From contig NW_006920416.1 of assembly GCF_000344685.1 (NCBI RefSeq), positions 703,291 through 767,290 of the forward strand: a DNA stretch of 64,000 nt. The letters are read 5' to 3'. This document shows, in pieces, positions 23,005 through 34,278 of the stretch. Every line of letters begins with the position of its first letter. The stretch's first letter is position 1. A model generated the notes under the pieces. The model ran no database searches. It was not told the origin of the DNA and worked only from the letters and a program-made list of their open reading frames with translations. Made by a program: the position numbers and the translations under genes. This DNA comes from Gloeophyllum trabeum ATCC 11539 (lineage: Eukaryota; Basidiomycota; Agaricomycetes; Gloeophyllales; Gloeophyllaceae).

Positions 23005-23943
23005 ATGGACACGGACCGCCTCACTGCTGAATGCAGTCAGGTACCAACGGAACTCATCTGTTTCATTCTAGAGCTCGCAGCATACTCCTCGAAAGAAAGC
23101 GCCTTGTCGATCTCACGAGTCTGTTCATGGGCGAGAGAACTGGCAGCGACACCCCTCTTTAGGACTCTCGTCCTACACTACCGGAGGGGAGACTGCGATT
23201 TCCATAAATATATTGAACGGGTGCGCAACTTGTGGATTCAGAGAGCTACCGAGTACAGCGGCTGGTTGGACGCCGTCCCATCCTTCCATGCAATGCCGCA
23301 GGTAATCAATCTTGCCTTGTGGGGTCCCTACATGTGGCCCCTCCTAGAGGCTCTCACAGAAATGGGGCTGCCTTCCACGGAAGACCATAGCGGGCAAGAC
23401 GCCGGCCAGCCAACCACCGCTCGACCGCGTTTCCCCTGTCGGTCTCTACATACCTTCGATCATATTCCCGCCACGACATTCCGTACATGGTCCAAGTCGC
23501 CTATTGCACAACATTTTCTAGGAGGTCTCACCCATCTGCGTCTTGAGAACTGCCAGATGTCGCCATTCATCCCAGTGGAGCATCTCACTAACATCACGCA
23601 CATCGCAGTCCCTGGGCTGCACTTGTACAGCCAACGCGTCCTCTACGAGATGTTGGACTCTATTCTGGAATTGGAGACCTTGCAAATGCTGGTCGTGGTG
23701 CTTCCTCCACCGCCGGGTGAGAACGATGATGTGTCTCGTGTAGGGAGTTCCATCGTAGAGGAGTACTACTCATTCCAATCCGTCTATTTCGCCTTTCGAA
23801 CTGGGAATCTCACTCCAGCTGAGTGGCAGGATGATATCGGCATGGGAGCTGGAAGTATCTGGAACAGCAGCATTCCGCTGCGCAAGCTAGCGGACGGCAG
23901 CCTAACCGTCGAGCAGCTTGTAGCGAACAATTGGCGCGCTTAA
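23005..23943 (+). CDS. F-box-like protein, 312 aa
   Basis: Intronless gene. The N-terminus (VPTELICFILELAAYSSKES, then ALSISRVCSWARELA and PLFRTLVL) fits a degenerate F-box-like helix bundle of the kind expanded in basidiomycetes, and the rest resembles divergent leucine-rich repeats (LRLENCQMSPF, AVPGLHLYSQRVLYEMLDSI). Such proteins may act as substrate adaptors of SCF ubiquitin ligases; this is inferred from family resemblance. It is clearly paralogous to the gene at 53854-54810: both share KES-A-SIS-V-SWAR near the start, LWGPYMWPLLEAL or LPGFYMWALLEAL in the middle, and a SIW-(N/D)-(S/N)-(S/A)-IP end. The ATG at 23005 is the first in frame. Confidence 0.8.
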   Translation: MDTDRLTAECSQVPTELICFILELAAYSSKESALSISRVCSWARELAATPLFRTLVLHYRRGDCDFHKYIERVRNLWIQRATEYSGWLDAVPSFHAMPQVINLALWGPYMWPLLEALTEMGLPSTEDHSGQDAGQPTTARPRFPCRSLHTFDHIPATTFRTWSKSPIAQHFLGGLTHLRLENCQMSPFIPVEHLTNITHIAVPGLHLYSQRVLYEMLDSILELETLQMLVVVLPPPPGENDDVSRVGSSIVEEYYSFQSVYFAFRTGNLTPAEWQDDIGMGAGSIWNSSIPLRKLADGSLTVEQLVANNWRA

Positions 23944-24505
23944 CAGGAGGTTAAGGTGTATTCTCTACTTCCATTTTGCCGGGCGTATCCCAATGCGAAG
24001 ATAACGGCTGAAATCGCTCGTGTATATTGTCATAGCTCAACGTTCTTCACTGGCAGATTTCATCCCATACAATCTGATCTACGGGAGAGATCCTACAGGC
24101 ATCTTAGTTTCTTTTCGCTTCCTGCCGAAGTCTTGCTGTCGTAACTATGTAAGCGATGATGGGTATGAGAACGCCCCATAGCTTCTTCCACTACACTTTC
24201 CCTTATCCTGGATCTACTACACATGTACGCATGCCTTCAGTTCCCAAAGTCTCACACCTTGCTCCCAAGTTCGCAGCTCGCACCGCTATGCACTTCTTTC
24301 AATTATATTGTAATATTGTGTATCGATTCATCGACAGCGTCAATAAATACGTCTTGCAAATAGGCCCATGAAGACTCCCCGAGCCCAGTGCATTTTGAGT
24401 ACCGTACACCTCAGGTTAAACCCACGAGATAACCATATTAAAAGAGCGGATAAAAATCAGCACTTCCTCCCATCTACAAAGAAGGCTATCGCCGATGGGA
24501 ACCCC
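23944..24505. other. 3' intergenic region between convergent genes
   Basis: Lies between the stop of the F-box-like gene and the stop of the minus-strand membrane protein gene. It is AT-rich around 24290-24320 with several TATTG/ATTATAT runs suited to polyadenylation, and no gene is supported. Confidence 0.45.
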
Positions 24506-26159
24506 TTACATGGCACTGCCATGAGGAGGCTGCGACTCGAGATCGTACGCGGACTTGCCCGTCGAAACCGGATACTCCTCTGCCTCGGTGAAGGTCTCCA
24601 TCTACCGGAGGCGAACAGGGTCAGAAGCGAACACAGGAACACACCAAATTGCAGATGAAAAGCACGCTCACCTCAATGCGTACACCTCCGACCCTCGACT
24701 TGTTGCCTACAGACACAGCCGGCGGCGCCCCAGAGCGAGCAGCGCCTCCAAAGGCCATCCCCGAGGTATTACCATTGCTGCCTGAGCCCGAGCTGCGGGG
24801 ACCAAAGTGTTAGCGCGTGTCACGAAGCCGGAGCCGAATATGGGAAGCGAAGCACTCACTAGACTTCCGGGCCCGAAGTGAAGTTGATCAGCCGGCGGAC
24901 TGCGCGGCAGGCGACGATCTGAGCGTAGATAGGCGTAAGCTATTGAGGAACGGAAGCCGGCTGCAATACTAACCGTAGAGGCAACTGCAGACGGAACGTC
25001 CATGATGACACTCATCACAGCGTTAAGCTGGAGTAGGATCAGCACCTGAGCAAGCGCGATTACTTGGGTGAGCCCCGGGCAAAGGAGCATAGCATGTAAG
25101 AGACACCTACCGTTGCGAGAATGTTGCACAGCAAAGCAACGATGAAGTAGAACACACCGTCGCGCCAGATGCGCTTCACAATCGAGCTCTGGCTGCGCGC
25201 GTTGAATACGAGTCTGTATACGGTGAGCGCGGTGACGACCGCGTCAAAGCACATGGTGTAGATAAAGATGGCAGAAAGGATCGTGGTGTTCGATTCGGTG
25301 ATCGCGCATCCCGAACCCGGGATGAAGGCGGCTTTTACATTGACACCTAGAGAACACAGTAAGTGTCGAATGGTAATGTGGAGTGTCGAACGTACCTTGC
25401 AGAAGAAGTGACCAGTGGCCAAGGATTAAGAGGACAAGGGGTCCGACGACGTATTTGTTCATTGAATAGATCGCCATCCTGTACAAACATGTTAATGGTG
25501 ACCTGAAGTAGCACACACTCGTCGCGAGCGACTTACACACGGATAGACAGATTGATGCTAGCCAGCCCAATGGACATGTTACCGGCAAGCTGGGCAAAGA
25601 TGTACAACGCCTGGCAATTTATTGGCCTAGAATTAACGAATACAGGTCAGCAAAGACCTTATAAGCATCGTGGACGGGATTGGCGTCGTACTCTGTGTTA
25701 TCCAGGGCGATTAAGCTATAAGAATAGCATTAGTTTGAAAGAAAGTCGACGGAGGCCCAAATACTAACATGGCGATCAGAGCACAGACGAGAGCATACCG
25801 GCCGCCAAAATAAAAGATCTAAGGATCGTGTCATCGCGTCGTTAGTTTGACTACCCCGGCAATATACTAGTATGCTTACCATTGGCCACCGGAACGGCTT
25901 CTTGCCCGAGATAAACTCCCAGTCGAAGTTTAACGACGTGAACCACTCCCATCTGCAATTCCGTGCAGACGTCAGCTTCGTAAAGACCGGGATAACAATG
26001 ATGGACTTACAAGTAAAGCCCGACCAGGACGTGCATGAACTTATCGAACACCACTGCGGTCAGACAAAATTAGCATCTCGATCCATACATTCGAATGAAC
26101 ATGTTAAGCTACTTACAGGCATCTTTGGCAAGCTCCGTGGGCGAGTTCCAGTCAACCAT
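24506..26159 (-). CDS. Multi-pass membrane protein of a basidiomycete family
   Basis: Unknown function; likely about seven transmembrane helices in the plasma or an inner membrane. About eleven exons start at MVDWNSPTELAKDA (26159). They continue with VFDKFMHVLVGLYLWEWFTS and LNFDWEFISGKKPFRWPM, IFYFGGRYALVCALIA, INCQALYIFAQLAGNMSIGL, RVMAIYSMNKYVVGPLVLLI, TILSAIFIYTMCFDAVVTAL, RIWRDGVFYFIVALLCNILA, LLQLNAVMSVIMDVPSAVA and IVACRAVRRLINFTSGPEVY. The soluble tail is rich in Ser/Gly, then METFTEAEEYPVS, and stops at 24506. This block order (WEWFTSL, INCQ, N-VMSV, ACRAVRRL) recurs in Agaricomycete genomes in genes that I know only as hypothetical membrane proteins. Splice sites are consistent in phase throughout. 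The strong donor CTA-GTGAGT after GPEV shows that the early in-frame stop there is not used. Confidence 0.82.
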
Positions 26160-27439
26160 GGAGAGGGCCAGCGGTCTAATGGGGCGGCTTCAAGGAGAGG
26201 ACCGGGGCCGGGTTGAGGGACGTCTGCGGGAGCTCAGACGGTGGAAGGGTGAGGTTTTCGAACGACTGTCCATACTGTGCTTAAGAATGGAGGTAAGCGA
26301 GAATGGATCACCGTTTCGTCAACTTTCCCGTCAGGTGGAATTTAGTCCAACCTGGACTTCCGCCGCTCTCCCCAGATATCGATCTGGTAGTCAGGGTCTG
26401 GTATGTAATGCTTAGATCAGGGCAAATGTGCCCTCATGCAGCAATATCGTAACCAGGCAGCCGACTCTTTCGGACGCCGCGAAACAACTCGGACCAAGTG
26501 GGAGTGCATTGCTCCCAGGCCGCTGCTGAGCTTCCAGGATATGCTTTAAGGATGACGTCCATTCACAAGCCATCCTAGAATATACCGAACAATAAACAGC
26601 GCTGCAGAAGGGCGCATGGGCAAAGCATTCAGGCTTCTGAACACGGAGTAATACACTCCGTCAGTACAGCCATTTGCAGATCGATGGGCCCACTTTCTGA
26701 AAATCATTTAACAGTCGGACCACGTCGGACAAGCAATTTCAAGTCCCCGAGAGACAGAAATCGGACCATCTGGACTTCTCTACCTTCTTCCGACGTCCCT
26801 GGCACCCACTCCGACCCACTCCGACTATACGTGGTTTTCTGAATTGATGGTCTATCGATCTGCAAGCGGCTGTAACTCGATTGGATTGGCTTTCCTGATC
26901 TTCTCTGATTACCCTGTTGATGCTCCGGTTTCAAGTCCGTTTCGGGCAGCCGCAAGGTGCTGCTCGTGCTCCTATTGGTCAGCCCCACCCTTAACCGGAG
27001 CGACGGAAGCTCTTTCGGCCATTTTACTTAGACTCCCCACCAAGCAAGGACAAATATTAATTATGGCAGATCCCGCCCAGTCCTGAGAAGTCACGTTACA
27101 TCGCTCCCAGATCTTTAGGAAGGCGTGTCGTCCAGATTTCAAGTCTGCCTGGGCACTCAGGTGCCTAGAAAAGGACCGAACTTACAGATTTCGTTCTTCA
27201 CCCTAGATATTGTCCTGAGAAGCGGGCATCGTCCAGCCGTCATGTCGCCGAAAGGAAGTGTGTCAGGCCCTGCCACGCTGCACGTCGGTGCGCCTACTAG
27301 AACAAACCGAAGCCACGATTAGACTGCCAACTCTTGACAGACCATCACTTGACCCCGTTCCGACCAAAAAGATAGCTTTCCGCTTATCGCTTCCACTCTT
27401 TTCTTCAAGTGACCATCGCCAACTCGTCGCGTCTCCGCC
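26160..27439. other. Divergent promoter region with a MITE
   Basis: Separates the minus-strand membrane protein gene from the plus-strand P450. Apart from the element at 26667-26872, no gene is supported. Confidence 0.45.
26667..26872. mobile_element. 206-bp MITE, copy 1
   Basis: Inverted ends read CAGCCATTTGCAGATCGATG from the left and CAGCCGCTTGCAGATCGATA from the right, and similarity continues inward to TCTGAAAA. TA flanks both sides, which could be a Tc1/mariner-type target duplication. A diverged copy lies at 43177-43381. Non-coding. Confidence 0.72.
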
Positions 27440-29765
27440 ATGGAGTACGTTGGAAGCACACTCTTTGCCTGGCTGCTACTTGTAGTCCTTGTCGTATACT
27501 CACGGTCGCCCTCGTCTCATTTACCTCCGGGTCCGAAGGGCCTTCCCCTTATTGGTAATATCTTCGACCTGTCATTGAAAGAACTATGGCTCAGCCTCGA
27601 AAAATGGGCCAGAGAATACGGTGAGTGCTGCTCAGTATGCAGGGACAGCTCTTTGTCCTTCTCTGACCGTTCTTCAGGTGACATAGTGTATATACACGTT
27701 TTCGGCACGGGGCTGGTTTTCCTGAACGACGCGGAAGTAGCTGTAGATCTTATGGATAGGAAAGGTAGCATCTACTCCGATCGGCCTCACCTGGTTATGG
27801 CGGGCGAACTGTACGTTGCCTTCCAAATCCTGCCATGTCCATACTGACAAGACCCCGCAGGTGCGGCGGTTACAACATTGTAAGTGCCGCTAGAGGCGTA
27901 CAAGCGAAATGGCAGGTTCAAACGGTATTTAGATGTCCTTCACGGGCTACAATGATCAATTCCGTCGGCAGCGGAGGCTCATGCAGCGCGCGCTGACCCC
28001 GCTGGTGATCAAGAACTACCACCCTCTCCTCGAGATGGAGACCATCCCTTTCCTAAAGCGCCTCCTCAGCAAGCCCACGAGCTACGTGGATCATATCCGG
28101 AGGTAAATCGAGACAGCTGTCGAATTTTGCTTGTCTCGGTGTCCTAACATTTACCTAGATACGCCGGTACCTTGACGCTCAACGTTATCTACGGACACCA
28201 GGTCACGTCGGATGACGACCGCTGTCTCAAAATCGCGGAAGCTTGCGCGGATGTGCTCGCCAACGACATTGCCGGCGGCGGTTTCCTCTGGCTCGTTGAC
28301 GTTCTGCCGTTCCGTAAGCATCCTACTCTAAAGTATCGACGTGACAGCAGCAGCTAACCCAGTCTAGTGCGGCACTTGCCGATGTGGGCGCCTGGCTCGG
28401 GGTTCAAGCACAAGGCGATCAAGTGGAAAGCGCAGCTTACGGAATTCGCGACCGTGCCTTACGATGAGTTCAAAGAGAATATGGTGAGATAAGCTGTTGA
28501 CATCGGGTAGTGTGGGGTGGGTTAACCTGGTGATGCGTAGGCAAACGGAACTGCTAAGACCTGCTATTGCTCCACTCTGGTTGAGGCCGCTGGCAAATCG
28601 ATCACGGAACAGGACGAGTTTGATATCAAATACTCTGCAAACACCATGTACTCTGGTGAGTTGCCATGGCTGTACTGCCAATCGCCGCACTAATCTCCAC
28701 ACTTCCTCCTAGCGAGTTTGGACACGGTAAGTCCGGATAGATCCCGGGGTAACCCTAGTCGCGGCTTGACGTACTCTGAACTAGACCATTACCGTCGTGA
28801 CCTCTTTCATGCTATGCATGGTGTTGAACCCCGAAGTGCGTATCAAGGCGCAGGAAGAGATCGACCGGGTCGTGGGCAAGGACCGGTTACCCAACTTCAC
28901 CGACCGTCCGAACCTCCCGTACATGGAATGCGTCCTGAGCGAAGTCTTCAGATGGACCTCGCCCGTACCGTACGGTGAGTCCCAGGCTGGATAATGGGTA
29001 TCTCAAGCGGAAGAGTCTTACAAGTCCCGCATACCAGCGTTGCCACACCGCCTGATGGAAGACGACACGTACCGCGACTACTTCATTCCCAAGGGCTCAT
29101 TCGTACGTGAATACTCCCGCATGCGGCTTCTCTCTGTTAACCCATCCTTCCCATGATGACAGGTGTTTGCCAATATCTGGTACGTAACCCCGACGATTTA
29201 CCTTTGCGCTGTCACGCCCCTGATGCGGCGCTGCGGGGCTATAACAGGAACATGTGCCGCGATGAGCGAATGTACCCGGACGCGCACGCGTTCGTGCCTG
29301 AGCGGTTCGCGCAGCCGGCCGACGAGGAGACCAAGAAGAAGCGCGACCCCAAGAACTTCGTCTTCGGGTTCGGGCGGCGGTGAGCAAGCGTATCTCGTCT
29401 GGCGTGTGTGTGTGCGTGCTCACGGGTGTGTTCTGGTCCCCACGCGCAGGCGGTGCCCGGGGATGTACCTGGCGGAGCAGTCGACGTGGCTGCTGATCAC
29501 GTCGATGCTCGCGGCGCTCGACATCCAGAAGGCGGTCGATGAGAAAGGGAACGTCATTGAGCCCGAAGTGCGGTATGAGAATAGCGTCTTCCGGTGAGCG
29601 TCGATCCCACAGATTGAGTGTCCCCGCCTCCCCCTTCTTCCTCTTCCTCCCCCCATGTTACGACGTCCCGCGACTGTGTACTCACCGACGTGCTTTAGGA
29701 TGCCGGCGCCCTTCAAGATGGACATCCGACCGCGGGAGCACGCGCGCAAGCTCATGAACCTGTAA
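27440..29765 (+). CDS. Cytochrome P450 monooxygenase
   Basis: Heme-thiolate oxygenase anchored to the ER, using a P450 reductase partner. Fourteen exons give 505 aa: 27440-27620, 27678-27810, 27861-27879, 27933-28102, 28159-28313, 28368-28483, 28541-28655, 28713-28726, 28785-28974, 29038-29102, 29163-29179, 29248-29379, 29450-29593 and 29699-29765. The N-terminal anchor ([13 protein letters not shown]) is followed by the hinge [13 protein letters not shown]. The I-helix reads SASLDTTITV, the K-helix EVFRW (ExxR), then FVPERF, and the heme loop FGFGRRRCPG with Cys438. Three exons are only 19, 14 and 17 nt long, and each preserves conserved residues. The length is normal and nothing is broken. 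Sequence resembles the large basidiomycete P450 clans near O-methylsterigmatocystin-oxidoreductase-like proteins; the CYP family and substrate are not known. Confidence 0.95.
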
Positions 29766-32700
29766 CCATCCCCTTTTTTTCTTTTCTTTTCTTCCATCCT
29801 TCTCGCCCTTTGGATATTAGGGAACACACTCGCTCGGACTAATAAGGAATTTTCTGATTACTGCTGGGTTCGCCGGCAGTGCGGTCACAAGACGCCCTTG
29901 ATACCCCCAAGGGCTGAGGGCCTTCTTGACGACGACGACGATCATGAGGGAATATCGCACGCACATGGCATGTGCGGATTGAATTGAATAAGGTGTTCCT
30001 GGCGTGCTCACTGTGCGCCGACGAGGAAGTAAGGATCAACTCATGATCAAAGGTGGGTCGTGGCCTTGGCCTGTCGCAAAGCCAAGTGGATGACGTGCAT
30101 TTGAGGGCATATATGCAAGTTGACGCAACCGCGTATTGCTATATGTACGGACGCTTGCAGACGACACTTCCTGATAGCTCCATCTAGTGCTCCTCTGCAA
30201 GATGTTCGGATAATTGAATCGGGGTAACGTAGCATACTGCAGCATAGATTCTGGGGTGTCCATTTCGTTAGTTTGTCAGAACACATGAGTGTCTGATGGG
30301 GGCACGACCCTATAGGTAGCTTGGCAGACCATGTAACACAGACGGGCGGATCGCAGTGACCTATTCTTGCGCTTCTGGGATTTACAGTACGATGCTGGGC
30401 GAGCGTTACTCTATCAGGAGGACATCCGAGTCTGCGGTATTGCTGGAAAGTGGTGAGGCGCCGACGTTTGGACAGGCAGGTACGTGCCGGTCCCGACAGA
30501 CAGCTGCAGCCGGCGGGAACGTAAAGCGAGATGAGGCTATGCCCCCGATCCACGAGCCGCGCTGGGCATCGGCGATAGACTTGCCGATGCATGATGCGCT
30601 GCATCCTGAGCCGCGTATGGCCTTGCAAAGCCCAGAACATAGTGCTCCTCCATTCCCTCGGAACTGGGGACGCTCATCGCAACGACTGAACCGCGCCGAT
30701 GCACACGAGTTGGAGGTAGCATGCGCCGCAACAGCGGAATGTCGAGCAATGAGCACACGGCAGCGAGAATTACGCTGCATCGTGATCTGCATAACCGACG
30801 AGCTCCCAAGTGCACAACCTCCGAAATGGGCATTTCCCGCGTATGTATGCGATGCCGTTCGTGCATATAAGTACGGATCATATGGATGACCAGCATCGCA
30901 TATATGTAGTGCGTAGCATCGCACACTCAAGTGTCCCCACGCGCAAGCCCCGTCTGCCCTGCGCGGACGCGGCGACTTCCTAAACCCAGCCGGTAGGAGC
31001 AAGATCTGCACTACCCGGACGCACACACCTTCCAACTCTGATGCCTATAGGACGCGGCGCGCACATCTCATCAAGGACTACGCGCAGAAAATGAAGATTT
31101 CCAACCATATGTGATAAGGATGGGGCGCGGGACCTAAGGCCTAAGGAGTGGTGCGCGCCGCAGTGGGATGCGGAAAGTCGGGGAGAGGGGGGAGGGTCTG
31201 GACGGACGCCCTTATCGTACTGGGGAGCAGCCGGCTGACGAAGGCGAACACGAGGCATGGGAAGCGAGAATGTCGCGGTTAGGGCCAGAAAGCAAGCATC
31301 GAGGACAGTTCGGGATGGTCCATCCACAGGAGATGGGGTCCTGGGGACATTCGAACGAACGAACTCGCGTTCCGGTTCTGCTCAGTTCTAGCCTACACCT
31401 AATGCCGCAGGAGACAGAACATACGTAGATGGTTGATTCGTACTTGCTGGAAGAGCTCCTTCCCCAAAGAGGACTCTGCCGAGGAGAAGGAGTGCAAACG
31501 TTGGACCTGGACAAGAAAGCCCACTAATTCTGCCTTACTCGGGTTAGAGAGGGAGGGCACTAGCCTAGGATAAGATGCATAGGACGCGGCGCACACAGCA
31601 CGCGAGGAACCACGCGTAGGGATACCCCACCACGATCTAGATGCTGTCGGTCTTCTCTTCCACGTAGGACCTGACGAGCGCTGCTCTCCGAGGCGTGCAA
31701 GGCCATTGTCGCGACACTCAGAGTGGGATGAGAGATGAAACCGAGCCCATCAAACGGAACAGTGACACTCCCCGGCGTTGGCACCTCCATCGATACATCC
31801 AGCGAGCACAACCCGTGTATCCAACCAGTTGCACGTTTCTCCAGGGACGCGCGCATCGTGGATGAGTGGCTACATGGAGTCATTCGTATTGGAGACCTCC
31901 CGGCCGACGGGGAAGGTTGTACGGGAGCCAGTCGGGGCGAGGGCGGTTCGGATATAGCCAGGAAGAACAAGACCACGAATCAACCTCCACTAGCTTCCTT
32001 CCGGGGCGGGGCAGTCCGAGAACGTATGTGGATGGTTGGTTCGGTGGAGCTGCTACTGCAAGAGGAGATCGCCGAGGCGAGGAAAAGCGAGCAAGACCAC
32101 TATCAATAGAGCACCAAGGACGATCCCGGAGACGGTCCGGAGCGACGATCGCCAAGTGGAGTGTCCGGATACAGTCCTCGATAACACCATCTTGCCCGCC
32201 GAGGAGAACGATCTCCTGATTCTTGCCAAACGATGGACAGAGCAACACCAGCCATAGCAAACAGAGATAGAGGAATACGCGATTGACGCCTGCAGCTCTC
32301 CTCCCTTTCGCGGGGCGCAGAACATTTTGGTGAATGAGCGGTTGCCGCGAGCGACGATAGATATTCTGGGGTGATCCGCGTTCAAGAGTGCTCCGAGCTT
32401 AGGCGACACCAAGACCCAACAGAAGCGAAGAAGACAATGGGGAAGAGCGAACCGGGCCTTGATTAGAGACCATAACCCCAAGATACGCAAGTGCTTGGTT
32501 TGCTCGACTGCGCGATGTTCGCTTCAGGGACAACACTAACCACTCTCCGCACCAAAAGAGACCGAGGCGTCGCGACAGATACCCTTGATTGATTGGCAGA
32601 CGCACCAAGCCCCCATCCCGACCGCTGGGACTCGCGACGCAGTGAGATGTCCCCGTACTGTACGTCTATTGCACCTCGCTCAGCACCCTGCCCGCAGCGC

Positions 32701-33258
32701 AATAACTTTCAGGGACGCCAACCAGGAACGCGACTCGCGCGCAAATTTGCTTCCGTTGCTGATGGAGGCAGGAGCCGACGGTGCCCCGCATCGGGAAGCG
32801 AGCGTCGCCCCGGGGCCGGGGGATGTGGATCCAGGTGTTTGTCCATAAAACGAGAGCCCTGCCTCGAGCGAGCGAGACGCAATTGCAACGTGCAGCACAC
32901 ACACATACATACATATAGACAGACGATCCCGTGTTGATCCTTCTCCGAGTCAGTCGAGATCGATAGGGCGAGTTTTCCTCAGCGCACGGCCCAAAGTCGA
33001 CAATCAACGCCCAGCAGCCGGTCGCCGGAGAAACACAAAGCGGGCGAAAAATGCCAGCCCGCGTACGCCCGTCGTGCGCGGTCGGGAGGGTAAGAGATGG
33101 CGAGCGATGAGGAGGGCCATGACGAGCGTCGGGAGATGCCGCGCCGACGGGGTGCCGAGCCCACCCCGCACTCGCCACCGTACTTAACGGACTTGTAATT
33201 TTCGGACCACCAAGCACCCTCACCTTAGACAGCGACGGCGACGACGGCAGCAGCGACG
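29766..33258. other. Long region without a supported gene
   Basis: 3.5 kb with many overlapping frames on both strands but none with a recognised domain. The most protein-like piece is on the minus strand near 32060-32170, where a helix SGIVLGALLIVVLLAF could be a membrane span; no splice model could be built around it. Two short stretches of similar sequence around 31040-31070 and 31575-31605 (ATAGGACGCGGCG) hint at an old local duplication. Confidence 0.4.
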
Positions 33259-34278
33259 ATGACGACCACAACGACGACGACGACAGCGACGACGCGAACG
33301 CGCGGGCTCTCGATCTACTTCACCGTCCCACACGGCCCGGATCGCTTCTCGTCCCTCCCCGCCGAGCTCGCGCTGCGCATCCTCGAGCTCGCGCTCGCCA
33401 CGCACAAACGGCCCCTGCCCGCACTCGCGCTCATCAGCAAGCGCATCACCGCGCTCGTCGACGTGCTCCTCTACACCGCCGTCACGCTCGCCACCCCGAA
33501 ATCCATCGCGCTCTTCGCGCGCACCGCAGCCTCCAAGCCGCCCGCCTTCCTCGCCGCGCACGTCAAGAAGCTCGCGGTGACCTGGACGGGGCCCGCCGAC
33601 GACAAGTTGGAAGCGGCCATCGCGCGCATCGCGCGCGCGTGCACGGGCCTGCGCGCGCTCGCCGTCCCGCCGTGCGTGCCCGTGTTCGCCGCGCGCCCGT
33701 TCACGCCTGCGCCGCCCGCGCCGTTCGAGCTCGTGCTCGGCTCGTTCCTCGACCTGCGCCCCGCCGAGCGCGTGCCGGCCTTTTACCTCCCCGCGGGCGC
33801 CGCGCCGCCGCCGCCGCAAGCCAGGAAGCCCCCGGTGAAGACGGAGCACGCGTGGTTCGGCGCGGTGACGCACCTGCGCTTCTGCGAGCCGCCGCCGTTC
33901 TATGCCGCGCCGAGCGAGGCGCTCGCGGCGCTCACGCCGGGTGCGATGCCCGGGCTGACGCACCTCCAGCTTGCGCGGCGGGCGCGGGCGAATGAGGATA
34001 ATGACCGCGCGTTCGTGGAGGACGTGCGCGCGCTCCTTGCCGCGCGGCCCGCGCTGCGGGCGCTCGTGGTGAGCGTGTTTCCGAGCGTGAATACGGTGCC
34101 GAAGATGGAGGACGTGACGAGGTCGTTCATATGGGGGCTGCTGCGGGAGATGAGTATGCAGGACGGGAGGTTGGTGGTGAGGGAGGGGGTGTATGGGGAG
34201 TGGACGGAGGGGGTGGAGGGGGACGCGTTCTGGCGGGGGGTGAGGGAGCAGCAGAGGCGGATGCGGGAAGTGCTTTAG
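33259..34278 (+). CDS. F-box-like protein, 339 aa, GC-rich
   Basis: Intronless and strongly GC-rich at third positions, unlike the intron-rich neighbours. The N-terminus is a threonine run encoded by an ACG microsatellite (33226-33302). Then comes an F-box-like stretch, FSSLPAELALRILELALAT followed by LPALALISKRITALVDVLLY, and a divergent repeat region with THLRFCEPPPF and THLQLARRA. Its tail WRGVREQQRRMREVL is basic. An adaptor role in ubiquitin ligation is inferred from the fold family only. A long frame on the opposite strand (359 codons, 33220-34299) is treated as a GC-bias shadow. The ATG at 33259 lies inside the microsatellite, so the real start could vary between strains. Confidence 0.72.
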   Translation: MTTTTTTTTATTRTRGLSIYFTVPHGPDRFSSLPAELALRILELALATHKRPLPALALISKRITALVDVLLYTAVTLATPKSIALFARTAASKPPAFLAAHVKKLAVTWTGPADDKLEAAIARIARACTGLRALAVPPCVPVFAARPFTPAPPAPFELVLGSFLDLRPAERVPAFYLPAGAAPPPPQARKPPVKTEHAWFGAVTHLRFCEPPPFYAAPSEALAALTPGAMPGLTHLQLARRARANEDNDRAFVEDVRALLAARPALRALVVSVFPSVNTVPKMEDVTRSFIWGLLREMSMQDGRLVVREGVYGEWTEGVEGDAFWRGVREQQRRMREVL

